From positions 19,387,529-19,451,528 of the forward strand of contig OX638132.1 of the NCBI GenBank assembly GCA_951804985.1: DNA of 64,000 bases. The letters are read 5' to 3'. The notes below the pieces were generated by a model. It was not told where the DNA came from and did not search any database. It saw nothing but the letters and a program-made list of their open reading frames with translations. Both the position numbers and the translations under genes were made by a program. Origin of the DNA: Dryomyza anilis. Its lineage: Eukaryota > Arthropoda > Insecta > Diptera > Dryomyzidae. How positions within the stretch are numbered: position 1 is the first letter of the stretch; each line of letters opens with the position of its first letter. Shown here piece after piece: positions 1 to 12,462 of this stretch.

Positions 1-1505
1 GGTATCTACGACAATTGTTAATCGACGAGACCAATATTTGAATTTAAAAATGATAACATGTTAAACCATTGAGCAATTTTTCAAATTCAAAGATTGATCA
101 ACTGGTTCTTATAATATTAAGCAGCGAACTAAGAAAAAAGTTTATGAAAAAAAAACTGTAATTTGTTCGTTTAATTTTACTACATTGTTTATATGATGGA
201 AATTGTTGTGTAATTTATATGTTAAACTGTCGAGTATTTTATTTATTTAGATTTTTTCAATTTATTTTTAGAAATAATAGCTATGGGTTTGTTTCGTTTA
301 ATCATGATTGAACTTATAATCATTAAAAACGCCCACAGCAACGAAATGTAACAATAAAAACACATAAATTACTTTAAAATTGTATTTCCGAATCTAATCT
401 CGATTGGCATTTCTCATATTTACCCCGCATTTTTTATTTTCATATAGAATACTTTACATGCAACCTTTTCAGCACCACTCCTCACTGTATGTAGTTCGTG
501 TGCTTAATAAATTCCAATTAACAATTCTGCTGAATACCAAATGACAAAATTTAAAATTGTGCTCACAACTGTGACAACAATCTGAGGCTGACAAGCAACC
601 GAGGCAACCTGAGCAGCAGGCAGGCAGGCTGTCAGGGTGAAGAAAATCCCGGCACGGCGCACATTACTGTCTGATCCCGCATATATTGCGATAAAAGACC
701 GACAGCTCTAACCCTCCCTCGATGCTGGCCGACTATTTCTATTGAAATGACTATAACAAACACGAGAACAATGCGATGTCACAGCTCGAGGGGATTATGT
801 GCCAAGTTGAAGTAATCTAATAATTGTGAGCTTGAAAAACTTCCTTAATGCTCGACATTTTCGATATGAAAAATTAACAGACGAAACCGAGGTCTTTGCT
901 GATTACGGCACTTTATCTTCGTTTTGGGTTTTCTGTGTCTGTCTGTCTGTGTGTGAGTTTTTTTTTTCGGGAATTCGGCTCATTTAAAATATTTTTGGCA
1001 ACTGTTACACGGTATTTCGTTTACGAAGGGTGTCCAACAACAACACGACACGTCGTCGACCCTCACTTTAATGATCACGTTTCAGGCAAGCGAAATACTT
1101 ATGTATTTCGGAAGGAATAACTGCAACAACAAAATTGTGTCATGACTGGCAAGGGAATTAATGAGTGTTGCGTGGAATATCCAGCCGAACGCACAGCCCT
1201 AAGTCCTGCTGTTGCTGCTGTTGCTTTTGTCGTTTGTTTTTTTAGGCATAACTTTTTTTTTTTTATTGGAAAAAATTAATGAAACGTAGAAGGAATAATT
1301 TTCGAAAATTATTGTTTGTGGTTACGGCGCGTCATATGCGCTGGCAGCAGTAGAATAGAGTCAAGTATAGTGTGGAATGGTGCGGCGTGGATGGTATTAG
1401 GGGCCGCCACCGCACATCCAGTAGGTGGACAGCAATATCACATAAACGTAGGGTGTGCATATTATTGTAACATGCGGTTGCTGACATCACGTTTCGTTGC
1501 ATAGT
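1..1505. other. Unique AT-rich DNA, no gene recognised
   Basis: No repeat end or convincing coding region. Around 560-820 the sequence is richer in GC and less repetitive, and could be regulatory, but nothing specific is seen. Confidence 0.4.
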
Positions 1506-1507
1506 TC

Positions 1508-1567
1508 AATGAATGAATGAATGAATGAATGAATGAATGAATGAATGAATGAATGAATGAATGAATA
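1508..1567. repeat. (GAAT)n microsatellite
   Basis: About 14 nearly perfect GAAT units, which explain the serine/histidine/isoleucine repeats in overlapping open frames. Confidence 0.97.
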
Positions 1568-1914
1568 ATTGAATGCTGTATGAAGCAATGACTGTGCGAA
1601 TGTCGGAGCAAATGCCAATCAAGAATGAATTGAAACCACAACAACAACAAAAACACATACAACATTGCCTTAAACTTTTTTTGCTATAAATATTCATATG
1701 TTTTTGATAAAGTTTGAACAGGTTGTATCGATGGTTGTACCGCGAATGCAACTCGAATTAAGCATTAATTTAAATGTACAACGTGTGTATAATATTTGTA
1801 TTAATTTATGAACATTTTATACAATTTCCTTTATACAATTTCCTAATGATAAATTGATAAAATTGAAAAACTTAATTTTCGAGTTTGTTGATTAATAGGG
1901 TCTAGTACGATAAG

Positions 1915-2115
1915 TCGAAATTTAAAATATCGAAACTAAAAATACCGTAGACAAAAATGTAGAAAATAAAAATGCCGAAACCTAAAAATGTCGAAACCTA
2001 AAAATGTCGAAAACAAAAATGTCGAAAACAAAAATGTTGAAAACTAAAATGTTGAAAAATAAAATGTCGAAAACTTAAAATGTCGAAATTTAAAATGCCG
2101 AAATCATTTTTAACC
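1915..2115. repeat. Degenerate AAAATGTCGAAA minisatellite
   Basis: Roughly 12-15 imperfect copies of a 12-15 bp unit around AAAATGTCGAAA, with CCG/TCG variation. Confidence 0.85.
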
Positions 2116-2273
2116 GAAAACATGTTCTCACCCCACTCAGGTGGCGTGAGAACATACCATAAGCTGCAAATATCAATTTAAAACTATAAAAAACTATTAT
2201 AAAAATACTAATATATAATATATTATGTCATCAAAATACCATCTTGAAATTTGGCACGAATATTTATAATAAA

Positions 2274-3346
2274 CTAGCTGGACACGTGCACAGCTGCGCC
2301 CGTGCTAAGTTTTTGTAATTGCAAAAATAGATCGTTTATAAAGTGTGGATATATTTACGCCTCTTTTTCCCTTTTTAGTGCAAGCCTCGTCACTATTTTT
2401 CCCGCTCACATTCTATTTTACTATTAAACATTTTAAAATGATATTTCGTTTCGATTTGTACAACTCTGCTCTTAGTAGGTCAGAAGTTACTATTTATAGT
2501 TATATGGGAAGTGCCACGCCCCATTGTCCCATTCCGTCCACATTCTAAGTGACTATTACAATGTTTAATATAATCTTTTGTTTCGATTTTTATAACTCTG
2601 CTCTTAGTAAGTAAAGAGTTATAGAAATTTTAAAGTTTTGGTTATATGAGAGATGCCACGCCCCGTTGTGCAATCCCGCCCATTTTCTACGTGACGATTG
2701 GAGTTTTAAATATGAACATTTGTTTTCATTGTTATAACTCAACTCTTAACATGTCATGAGTTATAGTAATTTTAAAGTTTTGGTTATATGGGAGGTGCCA
2801 CGCCCTTTAATCCAATCCCGCTCACATTCGATTGGAGTTTGTAATATAAACCTTAGTTTCGATTTATATAACTTTAATCTTAGTAAGTCAGAAGTTACAA
2901 CATTTTTATAGTTTTAGTCATATGGAAAGGGACACGCCCTTTTGTCCAATTCCGCCCATATTTGTAAAAATGGTAAAGAACTTCAATATACCTCACTGAA
3001 CCAAATTTCATGACTGTGCTTATCTTAATTATACCGATATTTTGAATTAAAAGTTCAATTTTGCCACGCCCATTTGTGTACCTTATGAGGCGAATTTCAA
3101 AAAATCCCTTTGTAGTGCACACATACGTCAAGAGATGAACATCTGCCCAAATGTTATAGTCCTAGGGTCAAATTTAGATAGTTTCGATTTTCCGGTTTTT
3201 CCTTTGGGTTTTTCCGACTTTCCTTTTTTCCTAAACCACTCTTGTATTGACACGGACAAAATACAAAAGGAATTAGGCAAATCCGTCTGTTCGTTCTCTC
3301 GTGATGCTCTGGCACACACAGGACATTTCATTTTTATATATATAGA
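2274..3346 (-). mobile_element. Non-autonomous Helitron
   Basis: Read on the minus strand it starts TCTATATATATAAAA after an A (3347) and ends CAGCTAG followed by T (2273), the A|TC...CTAG|T ends and AT target of Helitrons. Just inside the 3' end is a short GC palindrome (GCGCAGCTGTGC). The 5' end matches those at 15458 and 63437. The body holds repeated 'GCCACGCCC' blocks. No Rep/helicase frame is visible, so it is non-autonomous. Confidence 0.75.
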
Positions 3347-3370
3347 TAAAGAAAAATTTTGAATTAAGTA

Positions 3371-4597
3371 AAGGGTTTTTCAACAGGGACGCTACAAAAG
3401 TAGAGCGACAGGGACAGCAAACGATGCCATATTTCTTGCGGCTCTTTTGACATTTCTCTTCAGTATGGTTTGCCATTTCATGATGGAAATATATACGAGC
3501 CAACAACGAGTCAAAATAATTAAAATTTACTACCGAAATTCGGTGTCAGTGACCTCAACGTTAAGAGTGCTACGTCCAATTTATGGTCGTCATAATCGTC
3601 CTAGTAGATCAACAATTGAGCGTCTAGTGGAAAAATTTGAATCCACAGGCACAGTACAAAATGTTCCCGTGCCAGTCAGACAAAGAAGTGCCCGTAGTGT
3701 CGAGAATATTGCTGCCGCTGAGGCTTCAGTTGAAGAAAGGCCAAATGTGTCTATCACACGTAGTTCTCAAGCATCTCTGTGACGTTCTTGTGGCGAATTT
3801 TGCGAAAAGATCTTGGCCTACATCCTTACAAAATCAAATTGACGCAAGAACTGAAGCCGCTTGACCACCTGAAGCATCGTATATTCGTGAATTGTGCTGA
3901 GCAACAACTTGAAAATGATTCGGATTTTCATCGAAAAATCATCTTCAGTGATGAGGCTCATTTCTGGCTTAATGGCTTCGTCAATAAACAAAATATGCGT
4001 TATTGGTCAGACAGCAATCCACACGTACTCCATGAGTCATCATTGCATCCCGAAAAAATTACGGTTTGGTGAGGTTTATGGGCCGGCGGCGTCATTGGGC
4101 CGTACTTCTTCCGTGATGATCAACACCGGCACGTTACTGTGAATGGGAATCGCTACCGTTCAATGGTAACCGAATATTTTGGATGATATGGACTTGGAGG
4201 ACATGTGGTTCCAACAGGACGGCGCCACAAGCCACACAGCGAATGCCACAATCAATTTATTGGAAACCAAGTTTGGAGAACGTGTTATCTCACGAAATGG
4301 TTCAGTCGATTGGCCGCCTCGGTCGTGCGATTTGACGCCGTTAGACTATTTCCTGTGGGGCTACGTCAAGTCTATGGTCTATGCCAACAAGCCAGCGACG
4401 ATTGATGAACTTCGTACGAATATCGAACGTGAAATTGCAGCAGTATTGGCCGATTTATGCTTGAAAACCGTCGAAAGTTGGATTCAGCGTCTGGAGCGTG
4501 CCCGTGGTGGCCATGCAAAAGAAATCGAGTTCCATACATAATGGCATCGAACGTACTTTTACAGTAATAAAGAATTTCATTGATATCCAAAACCGTT
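3371..4597 (+). mobile_element. rosa-type (DD41D) mariner, copy A, 3' end lost
   Basis: The left end AAGGGTTTTTCAACAGGGAC follows a TA. The sequence matches copies at 33519, 44051 and 59683. The right end stops at CCAAAACCGTTTTT without the terminal GAAAAACCCTT found in copy B, so the 3' TIR has been lost. It lies only 24 bp from the preceding Helitron. Confidence 0.85.
3447..4541 (+). pseudogene. Broken DD41D (rosa-type) mariner transposase
   Basis: Three frames together cover a Tc1/mariner transposase: an N-terminal helix-turn-helix region (3447-3782, with TSQQRVKIIKIYYRNS and STIERLVEKFE), a catalytic part (3779-4072, with the first aspartate in IIFSDEAHFW near 3944), and 4179-4541 with the second aspartate in WFQQDGATSH and the third in DLTPLDYFLW. 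There are 41 residues between the second and third aspartates, the spacing that defines the rosa (DD41D) group. At least two frameshifts and an in-frame TGA after KITVW make it non-functional. Confidence 0.88.
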
Positions 4598-4771
4598 TTT
4601 GTTTTATTTGCCTTAAGTACAAGGCGTGTTTAAATGTCATTTAATAGAATTTGGAGTTCTCAAAATAAAAAATTCCAAAACAACACCAAGATTTTTTATT
4701 TGTTAAAAATGATTCAATTTTTAATGATATTGGTTTTTTATTTATTGTATTAGTAAAATATATAGGAGAAC

Positions 4772-5276
4772 CTGGGGTAAAGTGGGACACGTTTTGAAAA
4801 GAAAATTTGTTTTAAAAGGTCTATATACAGACTGGTTCATAATCTAACTGTATGTATTAACAGAATTCTATTTATAAGTCTTTTAATTGATTTTTGAATG
4901 ATTTTTTAAAACACCTCAATATCAAGGATAAAAAAATAAGTTAATAAAAAATATTGGTAATTCAAGAAAAAATTAGAAAAATAAGTTTAAAATTATTAAC
5001 ATCACAGTATCTACTTAAGAAAATACGACAAATAAAGTGCAAATTCGACAAGTTCGAACCTTTCAAGTGAACAGGCCGTTTGCAAGGTTCGCTTCTCGCC
5101 ACTCGTCTGACATTTAGATCATATCACAGATAAAGTCAAAATGTTGCTTTTCATTGGTTTGGGGTAACAATTGAAGTATTTTCTTGGCAAAATAATTTAA
5201 ATAATTCATATAACACAATATTTCTACTAAAATTACAACAAACATTACTTTAATTACGTTTCCCACTTTACCCCAG
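4772..5276. mobile_element. MITE with 16-bp perfect TIR CTGGGGTAAAGTGGGA
   Basis: CTGGGGTAAAGTGGGA at 4772-4787 is mirrored by TCCCACTTTACCCCAG at 5261-5276. The 505-bp interior is AT-rich with no transposase. Superfamily not determined; no clear target duplication. Confidence 0.75.
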
Positions 5277-5619
5277 AAAATGATTCTTACTTTAACCCAA
5301 TATCACAATTTGAACATAACTTAGCACCACAACTATGTTCAATAATCTGTATTTCAGTATTTCAAATATTCGATCATTTAAACACCACCAGTACTCTAAA
5401 AAACTTTCAAATAATTTTTTTACTTGTTTTCGATATGCAGTAAAAAAGATATTAATGGATGAACAAGTTGATGTTATATTAAGACCCTCTTGACAATTGG
5501 TTTTCTTATTTTAAGTACAAAAACATGTCCACAAATTGCAATTTCCCACATTGCCCCATGTCTCACGCAAGGTTTTTTGTTGAAGACAATGAAAAAAAAA
5601 AATATGGAAAAAAAGAAAT

Positions 5620-5770
5620 TTTATACAAAAACCGAAATCAAAACCGAAACCGTAACTTGGAACCGGTATACCGAAACCGTTTCGTTATAAAAACTTAAAA
5701 CCGAAAAGCGGAGAAATTCGAAACCGAAATCGAAACCGTTATTCGTTTAGGTTTCAATCCCTGGTCTCAA
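5620..5770. repeat. CCGAAAC-rich repeat, probable hAT-like MITE end
   Basis: A run of AACCGAAACCG variants ending GGTTTCAATCCCTGG, i.e. a CAGGGATTGAAACC terminus on the minus strand, typical in form of hAT ends. Related CCGAAAC runs occur at 6410-6500, 7340-7475 (ending TTTTAGTCCCTG), 27900-27960 and 58300-58450. Confidence 0.45.
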
Positions 5771-6054
5771 TTAAAGGTAATGCATAGAAAACAGAACAGA
5801 AAAATATTGGTTTTCGGCATCCAGTCGAGATTATTGGACGTGTAGAGAAGAAATGGACAGAATTAAATTTTATTTCACAATTAAAAACTAAGAATTTAAT
5901 CTGTTCCAGTGGTATTGAAGTGCGTCCAATATGTGAATGGCATTTTAAATTTTTTTTTTTTTTGTAAATGGTGATTTCGACTATTACGTTGTTTTTTTTT
6001 TGATCAAAAATTGTTTAATTTTTGCTTTTACGGTTTTATTTCCCTATATACCCA

Positions 6055-6273
6055 CACCCAGAAAAAATACTATATAAATAATAGTATTTTACTATTAAAA
6101 ATTGTCAATAGGATAAATTATTATTTTAATCGGAAAATACCATTAAATACTAGAAAATACCATGACTTTGCCATTGAGTTTATATGAAAAGATTTATTTT
6201 CTGTATACTATTAAATTAATAATTTTCCTATTGACCAATTTTAATAGGATTTGGGGGAATTTTTTTCTGGGTG
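6055..6273. mobile_element. 219-bp MITE, CACCCAGAAAAAA ends
   Basis: CACCCAGAAAAAA at 6055-6067 is mirrored by TTTTTTCTGGGTG at 6261-6273. The interior is made of inverted ATTAAAATTGGTCAATAGGA-like blocks, which recur at 29640 and 41097. Confidence 0.8.
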
Positions 6274-6571
6274 CACATTTTTAATCAAAAATTACCATGT
6301 GCTCTAAAAATATTGAGTGTCATCTCAAAAGAGCATTCTGCATTAACCCTCTCAGCTTCTCAAAAATGAATAATGAGAGTTATATTTTGTTAACTTTTAT
6401 ATATCTCGCTGTTCAACCGCAACCGAAAATTTTCTAATATAAAGGTTTCCCTGAGACCGAACCGATTTTTTTCAAAAATAATGGTTTCTCTCGGACCAAA
6501 AACTTATTTTTTTGTTTTCTTTAATTTTTGGTTTTTACTTATATATTTAATAAATGTTATTTAGTGAGAGT

Positions 6572-6875
6572 GTAGCCGCGGTAGCTCAGTGGTTAGTGCA
6601 TTGGACTGCGAGCCGAAAGGTCCCCGGTTCAAGCCTGGACTAGGGCTAACAACATCTTTTCATAGAAACATTTTTCTATACCGCGCTACCTCTCGGCAGT
6701 AAATGGCAAACCTACGAGAGTAAAACATTGCCTATGAAAAGCTCTCATCCGCCGTTCAGATCGGCAATAAACTGTAGGTCTCACCACTTTGAGTACAAAT
6801 ATAACACGCACAGCTCAAAATGGTGAGAGAGCTCGGACGAAGTTCTATACAGGACCAAAACTATTAACTATATTC
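6572..6875 (+). mobile_element. tRNA-derived SINE, copy 1, with 14-bp target duplication
   Basis: The 5' head is tRNA-like with an A box (TAGCTCAGTGG) and a B box (GGTTCAAGCCT) for RNA polymerase III; it most resembles a Cys-type tRNA from memory. A ~230-bp body and a tail GTTCTATACAGGAC then (ATT)-rich DNA follow. TATTTAGTGAGAGT flanks both sides (6558-6571 and 6876-6889), a 14-bp target duplication typical of LINE-driven insertion. Confidence 0.92.
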
Positions 6876-6889
6876 TATTTAGTGAGAGT

Positions 6890-9270
6890 TATTCAGGAAT
6901 CTGCGAAAAGGTTAACCTTTATCTCTGGATTCTGCTGCAAAGTCATATATTTAAATTTCGCGGTCCAAATTTGAAATAAAGCCGAATAATACTTATTATC
7001 GTAAGAACATTTTGGAAAAATGTTGGTCACGATACAATTTTAATTATTTTTAATCATATTCCGTGCGTTGTTATAAGGAGTACAAAATTTTGGAGGAAAA
7101 ATGTCCCTTATTTCGCCGCAAGTTTTTTTTAGCGAGGCAAAGAATTAATTAAAAACAAACACACTTTAATTTATTTATAATATGTTAACAAATATCTATG
7201 AATAGTACTAAAATCACTTAAATAAAAGTTAGTTACATATTTTTGCACAAATTAAAAAAAAAATCACCGGCTGGGGAATATCTTCATTTTTTTAACTCTT
7301 GAAAAATGAACGTATCGAACTATTTCGTGTATTTCAAGCACCATTATTAAAAATGTATGGAACCGAAATCAAAACCCATTTAATTTATTGATTGAAACCG
7401 GAACGGGAACCACAATATTAAAAGTCTTGGAACCCGAACCGGAACCATTATTCCTGTAGGTTTTAGTCCCTGTAATAACTAATTCAAATATTAAGTTTGA
7501 TACCGTTTTATTCTCTTAAAACAACAGATTTTTAAGAAAAGGTTAAAATACCACAACATTTTTATTTTCTTAATCTGGAAGTAAGGGTTTTTTTAAATTG
7601 GGGTAGAAACTATAAGAAAAATCTTTAATGGGCGCGTGCCTGTTTTTGGAGGCACGGACACGCACGGAGATTTGCACGCACGAACTCAGATTTTCGTGCG
7701 TGACACGCAAAAAGCACGGCACGCGACCATCTCCTGTCAGGGGTGATTTGACCCAATTCTAATCGTGGACGACTTCAAAATACAAATAGGCAAACTAGTA
7801 CGTACGAGAAAAAACTCATACAAAGAAATGTATTTTATTTATTCTTTAAATTCAAATATATATATAATTTCAAAATAGAAAAAAATAGTATACAAAATTA
7901 TTAGATCCCGATCATGACGCTAGAAAAAAAAATCTACTAGGGATCTAGGCTGTATCATCTACCTTTATCTACCTTCCTTAAATATTTTGCAAACTTAAGT
8001 TATATGCTTATCAAATTCTACTAAACTATTTATTATTCTATACCTTAAAATATATAAAAAAAACCATACATCAAAATAATTCCTTTATTAGAATTCCAAT
8101 TAAATCTCATATGCGAATCGCTTCTCTCTGAATGACCCCGCTATCAATTATCCAATATGATTAGGTAGTACTTACCCCTTCTATAATATAACATGTTGTG
8201 CACTTTGGTCATTTGAACCATAGCAAATTTAAAACACTCTGTAACTTATTTTGTATTTTAGGTACAATGTTCTCTCAATAGTGCATGTGTTGTTGCAGAA
8301 TTGTTTCATACCTGCAGGTTACCGGTTACCTTTGTACAAATCACTAGGATTTCAATTCGATAATTATACGCTTTCGGCAAATTTTCAGAAGCGAACAATG
8401 TGCAGATGATTTCAACCGGAAGACGTAGGGTAGAAAGATGAAAATGCGGACGCACAATGGGACGATTGAGTTCAAGAGGTTCATCGCCGTTGACGTCGTC
8501 GTTGCACAACCAAATTGCAATAAGATCAGCCAACCGTGGCAAATGTAAAATTTACGACTGCAAGTAACGTCGAACCGATAATTTTGGGTTGAGGCAAAGA
8601 GAAAATTTGTAAAACAGACAACTTTTTGTTTTTAGGACGTGTAGTAAAAACTAGGTTTCAAACTGTTTACGTCTAAATTCTACGACATAGAGGAGATATG
8701 CGGAATTTGATGGTGAGGTAAAAATGAAAAATAAAAAACAAGGCAAATGTAATACAAAGCAGCGTAATGTTAAAGTCTGTTTGTCTGTCTTTTTGGATGA
8801 GTCCTTCTAGTACAAAGTGCTGCGTCGTCACATGAAATGTGGAACGCATGTCGCAAGTGGTTTTTATTGCTGTCTGTCTCCTGCCTGCCATGCATTATTT
8901 TGTTCATACTTTTTGTTGTTTTGTTATTCGAATTCTATAGAATGACAACCCCCAGCGAGTTACCGAGTTCCCCTGATGACTTCATGGCCTGCAGCAAATA
9001 AAGCACTTTTATATTTGACGTTTGCATGACCGGAAAATATAAACGCACGACATCGTTTAAATATATATCATGGAACCCCATTTTTTAACCCAGTTACAAT
9101 GCAAATTGCTTAAATTCAATGGGTGCAGGTTTTGTAGTCTGGTGTTATCGGGTCTAACAGCAGCCACTTGAAATTCAAGCTGTCACTTAATTTGAGGTTT
9201 AATTTTAGGTAACGTCGGTGGGTTTTTTTTATTTATTATTTTATTTAGTTACAGCGCCTTAAGAGTAGTC
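6890..9270. other. Mostly unique AT-rich DNA
   Basis: No gene recognised. It holds the CCGAAAC repeat near 7340-7475 and a cluster of CACGCACG/GGCACG motifs at 7625-7728 that can fold (CACGCACGAA...TTCGTGCGTG). A minus-strand open frame at 8306-8542 is coding-like in composition but unrecognised and lacks an ATG. Confidence 0.4.
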
Positions 9271-9299
9271 ATAACGTTGCATCAAACGACGGTAATTGC

Positions 9300-9500
9300 G
9301 TTAATTTTCCTTTACTTTAACTACATACTTCACATCACATTACTTCAATTCAATTCAGTTCAGTTCACTTTATTTCACTTCAATATGCTCCACTCATTCT
9401 ACTCTACTCTACTCTATTCACTTCACTCTACACTATTCACTACACTCTATTCTACTCCACTCCACTTCACTCCATTCACTTTGCATCAAGTTCAGTTCAT
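9300..9500. repeat. Degenerate pentanucleotide repeat (CACTT/CTACT)
   Basis: About 200 bp of imperfect TTCACTTCA, ACTCTACTCT and TCCACTCCACT units. Confidence 0.85.
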
Positions 9501-9794
9501 TAGAGTAGGGGTCGTGTTTAGAGCATTGCGTTGATAAGGCCTTCAATTAAAGTCTGTAACTCGAGGTTGGCTTCGTCGGTTCGGTAGGGAACGCTTTAGA
9601 TATTCGTAATTTCTTTGGAAATTGCCACATGCGGTGCTGTGTTCGTTATCTTCTTCGTCGTAGACAATGTCATGTTTAATTATGCCTTTGAACTTTTCTG
9701 TCATGTGGTTTTGAATGGCGTTTTGCATTTAAGTTTTTGTGGTTATTAAAACTTCCACCATTTTAATTATATATATTGCACAAAAATATACATA

Positions 9795-11200
9795 TGGGCA
9801 TTTCGTAGGGTTCTGTACGTTTAAAACTTCAAAAGATATAAACTAAATAGTGGTAGACCCGGACGGGACAAAAACGGAAGTGCTTGTTGAGGTTCATGTG
9901 GAAAGTTCAAAAATGCAATGAATTTTGCATACAAATTATTTTTTGAATTATTTAAAAAAATAGCTGAGATGATGTGCTCTGTTTGTAAATTTACTCTTTA
10001 TGTCTAAAATGTATACTTTTTCATAAAAAAATCACAGAAAAATTCCTTCAAATACTTTTTGCTTACACATAATTTTTTTGAATCATTTAAAAAGATAGCT
10101 GAGATAATTCAATTTATTTTTATTATGTACACTTTTGCATGAAAGTTTATAGTTATTTCTAAATAAATCACAGAGTAATTCTGGACTTTATGTAGGAAAT
10201 TTGATGCTATGTTTATACCCTACACCTATGAGGTACAGGGTATATTAACTTTGTGCATATATTGTAACGCCTCTTAGGAGGCTTGTCCGGTATGGAAAAG
10301 TATATATATTCTTGATCAGCATCACTACCCGAGTCCGTCTGTCTGTCCGTCTTGCTGTCTTGCTGTCCGAATACAGAATAACTTGAGAAATACTGATCAG
10401 AATGCGATAAAATTTCGTATTATTATATTTTAGCCAAAAGTAGGAACTGAGTTTGAAAATGAGCCAAATCGGTCAACGGACACGCCCACCTCCCATACAA
10501 GTCACTTTTATATAACTGTTTAGGAACTAATAACTCAAAAAGTATTCAAGATATTGGTATAAAATTTAAAACGTATTGTTATAATTCACCTAAAAATATG
10601 TGGTCCAAAAATGGGCGTGATCCGCCCACTTTTTTTTTCATTATTTCCCGGGTTTTCATAGTGAAAATTTGATCCGTAAATTATTAAAATCAATTCTATG
10701 AAATATTAGCCTTTCAAAATTTTAAATATAGGCGTGGTCCGTCCAATTATATTTTTCAATTTTTTTTTTTTAGTTTTTTCATACTTTTATATACATTTTT
10801 TAATTCATGGGGATATAAGACGTAAATTTCTGATATGTGAATAATATTCTGAGGGTGGGGAGGTTCAGCATAATTAAAAACTTTAAAATTAAGGTATGCA
10901 ATTAAATATCCCACATTAATATCCACACCAAAGATGTAGGGTATTCCATAGTCGGGCCCGACCGACTATAAAAATCCGCCCCATGTGACCGAACTTACCT
11001 ATGTGACCTCACTTTCCCAACTCGTTTTTTCTTAAAAATAATTTAATATCTGCCAATATTAATAATCATTATTACGAAATAAAAAGTGATGTAAGAAACG
11101 AATTTCCTGATGTTTTTTAAAGTTTTGAATTTTTTTACTTTTTTGTGATTCTTTTTTTATATTTTTTTTTACACTTTTGGTACTCAAAGTTCCGGACGTC
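9795..11200 (-). mobile_element. TGGGCATTTCC element, inverted copy, split by a DINE-1
   Basis: Starts TGGGCATTTCGTAGGGTTCTG at 9795 and is the reverse complement of about 11715-12462. The homology stops at 10211 and resumes at 11031, either side of a DINE-1 insertion. Truncated at its inner end (ATTCCGGACG side) near 11200, 13 bp from the forward copy. Confidence 0.75.
10212..11030 (+). mobile_element. DINE-1/Helentron-like element (a)
   Basis: Shows the known DINE-1 layout: TTTATACCCTACACC and CAGGGTATATTAACTTTG at the 5' end, TATATATATTCTTGATCAGC, a short (GTCT)n block, a central region with 'GGGCGTG' motifs, and a 3' hairpin GTCGGGCCCGAC followed by CATGTGACC...CCCAACTCG. No protein is encoded. 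Inserted in a T-rich site of the TGGGCATTTCC element. Confidence 0.85.
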
Positions 11201-11213
11201 TAAAAAAACAGAA

Positions 11214-12462
11214 TGGGCATTTCCAGAAAAACGTCAACCACGACCGAAAAATTCAAAATGCTGAAATCTGTGCAATAAAGATGGATTTGGAATCTTAAAT
11301 ATCTGAACCTAAATCTCTGAAAATACATTTATATTCCGTTAACGGTAATTACTATGAAATATGTAAATATGTATATCAATTTTTCATGTATTTTGAGTAA
11401 CCAAATTAATTAACTTTAAAGAGATACATATAAAACATTATTTTATGTTTTTTCTGGTAACATTAATAATTATTTTTAAAACTTAAAAATAATGATAAGA
11501 AGTAAAATAACGGAAGCAATTTAATTTTTGTATAAGGGTTTTCGATGTCCCGTCCGGAACCACATAGATACATTTATTACCATAGTAAACTGAAAAGTTT
11601 TTGTAAAAAGTTGAATCCACTGTTTCCAAAGCAGAATTTCCTCGGCATTTCCAAAAATGTAAACATAATTTTCCTAGTAATTCCAGAAAAATTTTGACAG
11701 CTAATTAAAATCTGGCCCGTCGGAACTTTGAGTACCAAAAATGTAGAACTACAGTATAAAAAATATCAAAAAAAAAATGTTTTCAAAAAAGTAAAAAAAA
11801 AAAATTAAAAATCTTTAAAAACATCTAAAAATTTTGATAGTACATTACTTTTCATTTTGTAATATTGATTATTAAAATTGTCATATACAAAATTATTTTT
11901 AGCAAAAAATTTTAGTGCAAATGTCCATACGAAACGTCCGGAATTATTCTTCGATTTATTACGAAATAACTGTAAACTTTAGGAACAAAGTGTAAATATA
12001 CAAAAATTGTCTCAGTTATGTTCTGAGATAATTCAATAAAATATATTAGAAGCAAAAAGTATTTTTAGAATAAAAATCGTACTGATAATTTCAAAACGGA
12101 ATTTTTTGTCGCGTCCGGAATTTTTCTGTGATTTATTTTGAAAAAACTATAATTTTTAGGAACAAAGTGTAAATATACAAAGAAAGCACATGATTTCAGC
12201 TATTTTTTAAAATATTTCAAAAAAATCATTATTATGCAAAATTCGCTGACTTTTTGGCATTTCCATATGAACCTCGACATGCACTTCCGTTTTTGTCCCG
12301 TCTCACTATTTCATTTATATCTTTTGATCTACCGTATAGAATTCTCTAATTTAGTCCTATTTAAATACTACATGCACCATCAAGTAAATTCATTAATTTT
12401 CCTTCTACATATTAAAGTTTTAAGCGCACGAATGTCCCGTCCGGAACCGCAGGAAATGCCCA
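11214..12462 (+). mobile_element. TGGGCATTTCC non-autonomous DNA transposon, forward copy
   Basis: Begins TGGGCATTTCC and ends GGAAATGCCCA: an 11-bp perfect TIR. The interior (1.25 kb) has repeated CGTCCGGAA blocks and palindromic stretches but no transposase. Related copies at 18049, 21037/22552 and 45626. Confidence 0.82.

Noticed and set aside
896..1120. 74-codon frame with a hydrophobic start
   Set aside because: Driven by a GTCTGTCTGTGTG stretch and T-runs; no motif or neighbouring exon.
6572..6645. Possible genuine tRNA gene
   Set aside because: The tRNA-like head is followed by a conserved 230-bp body and tail, occurs five times and has target duplications, so it is a SINE; the stem pairing is also poor.
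8306..8542. Coding-like minus-strand frame (PRLADLIAIWLCNDD...)
   Set aside because: No ATG, a stop a few codons upstream and no recognisable family; a splice acceptor-like TTACTTGCAG upstream is followed by an in-frame stop. Left as unproven.
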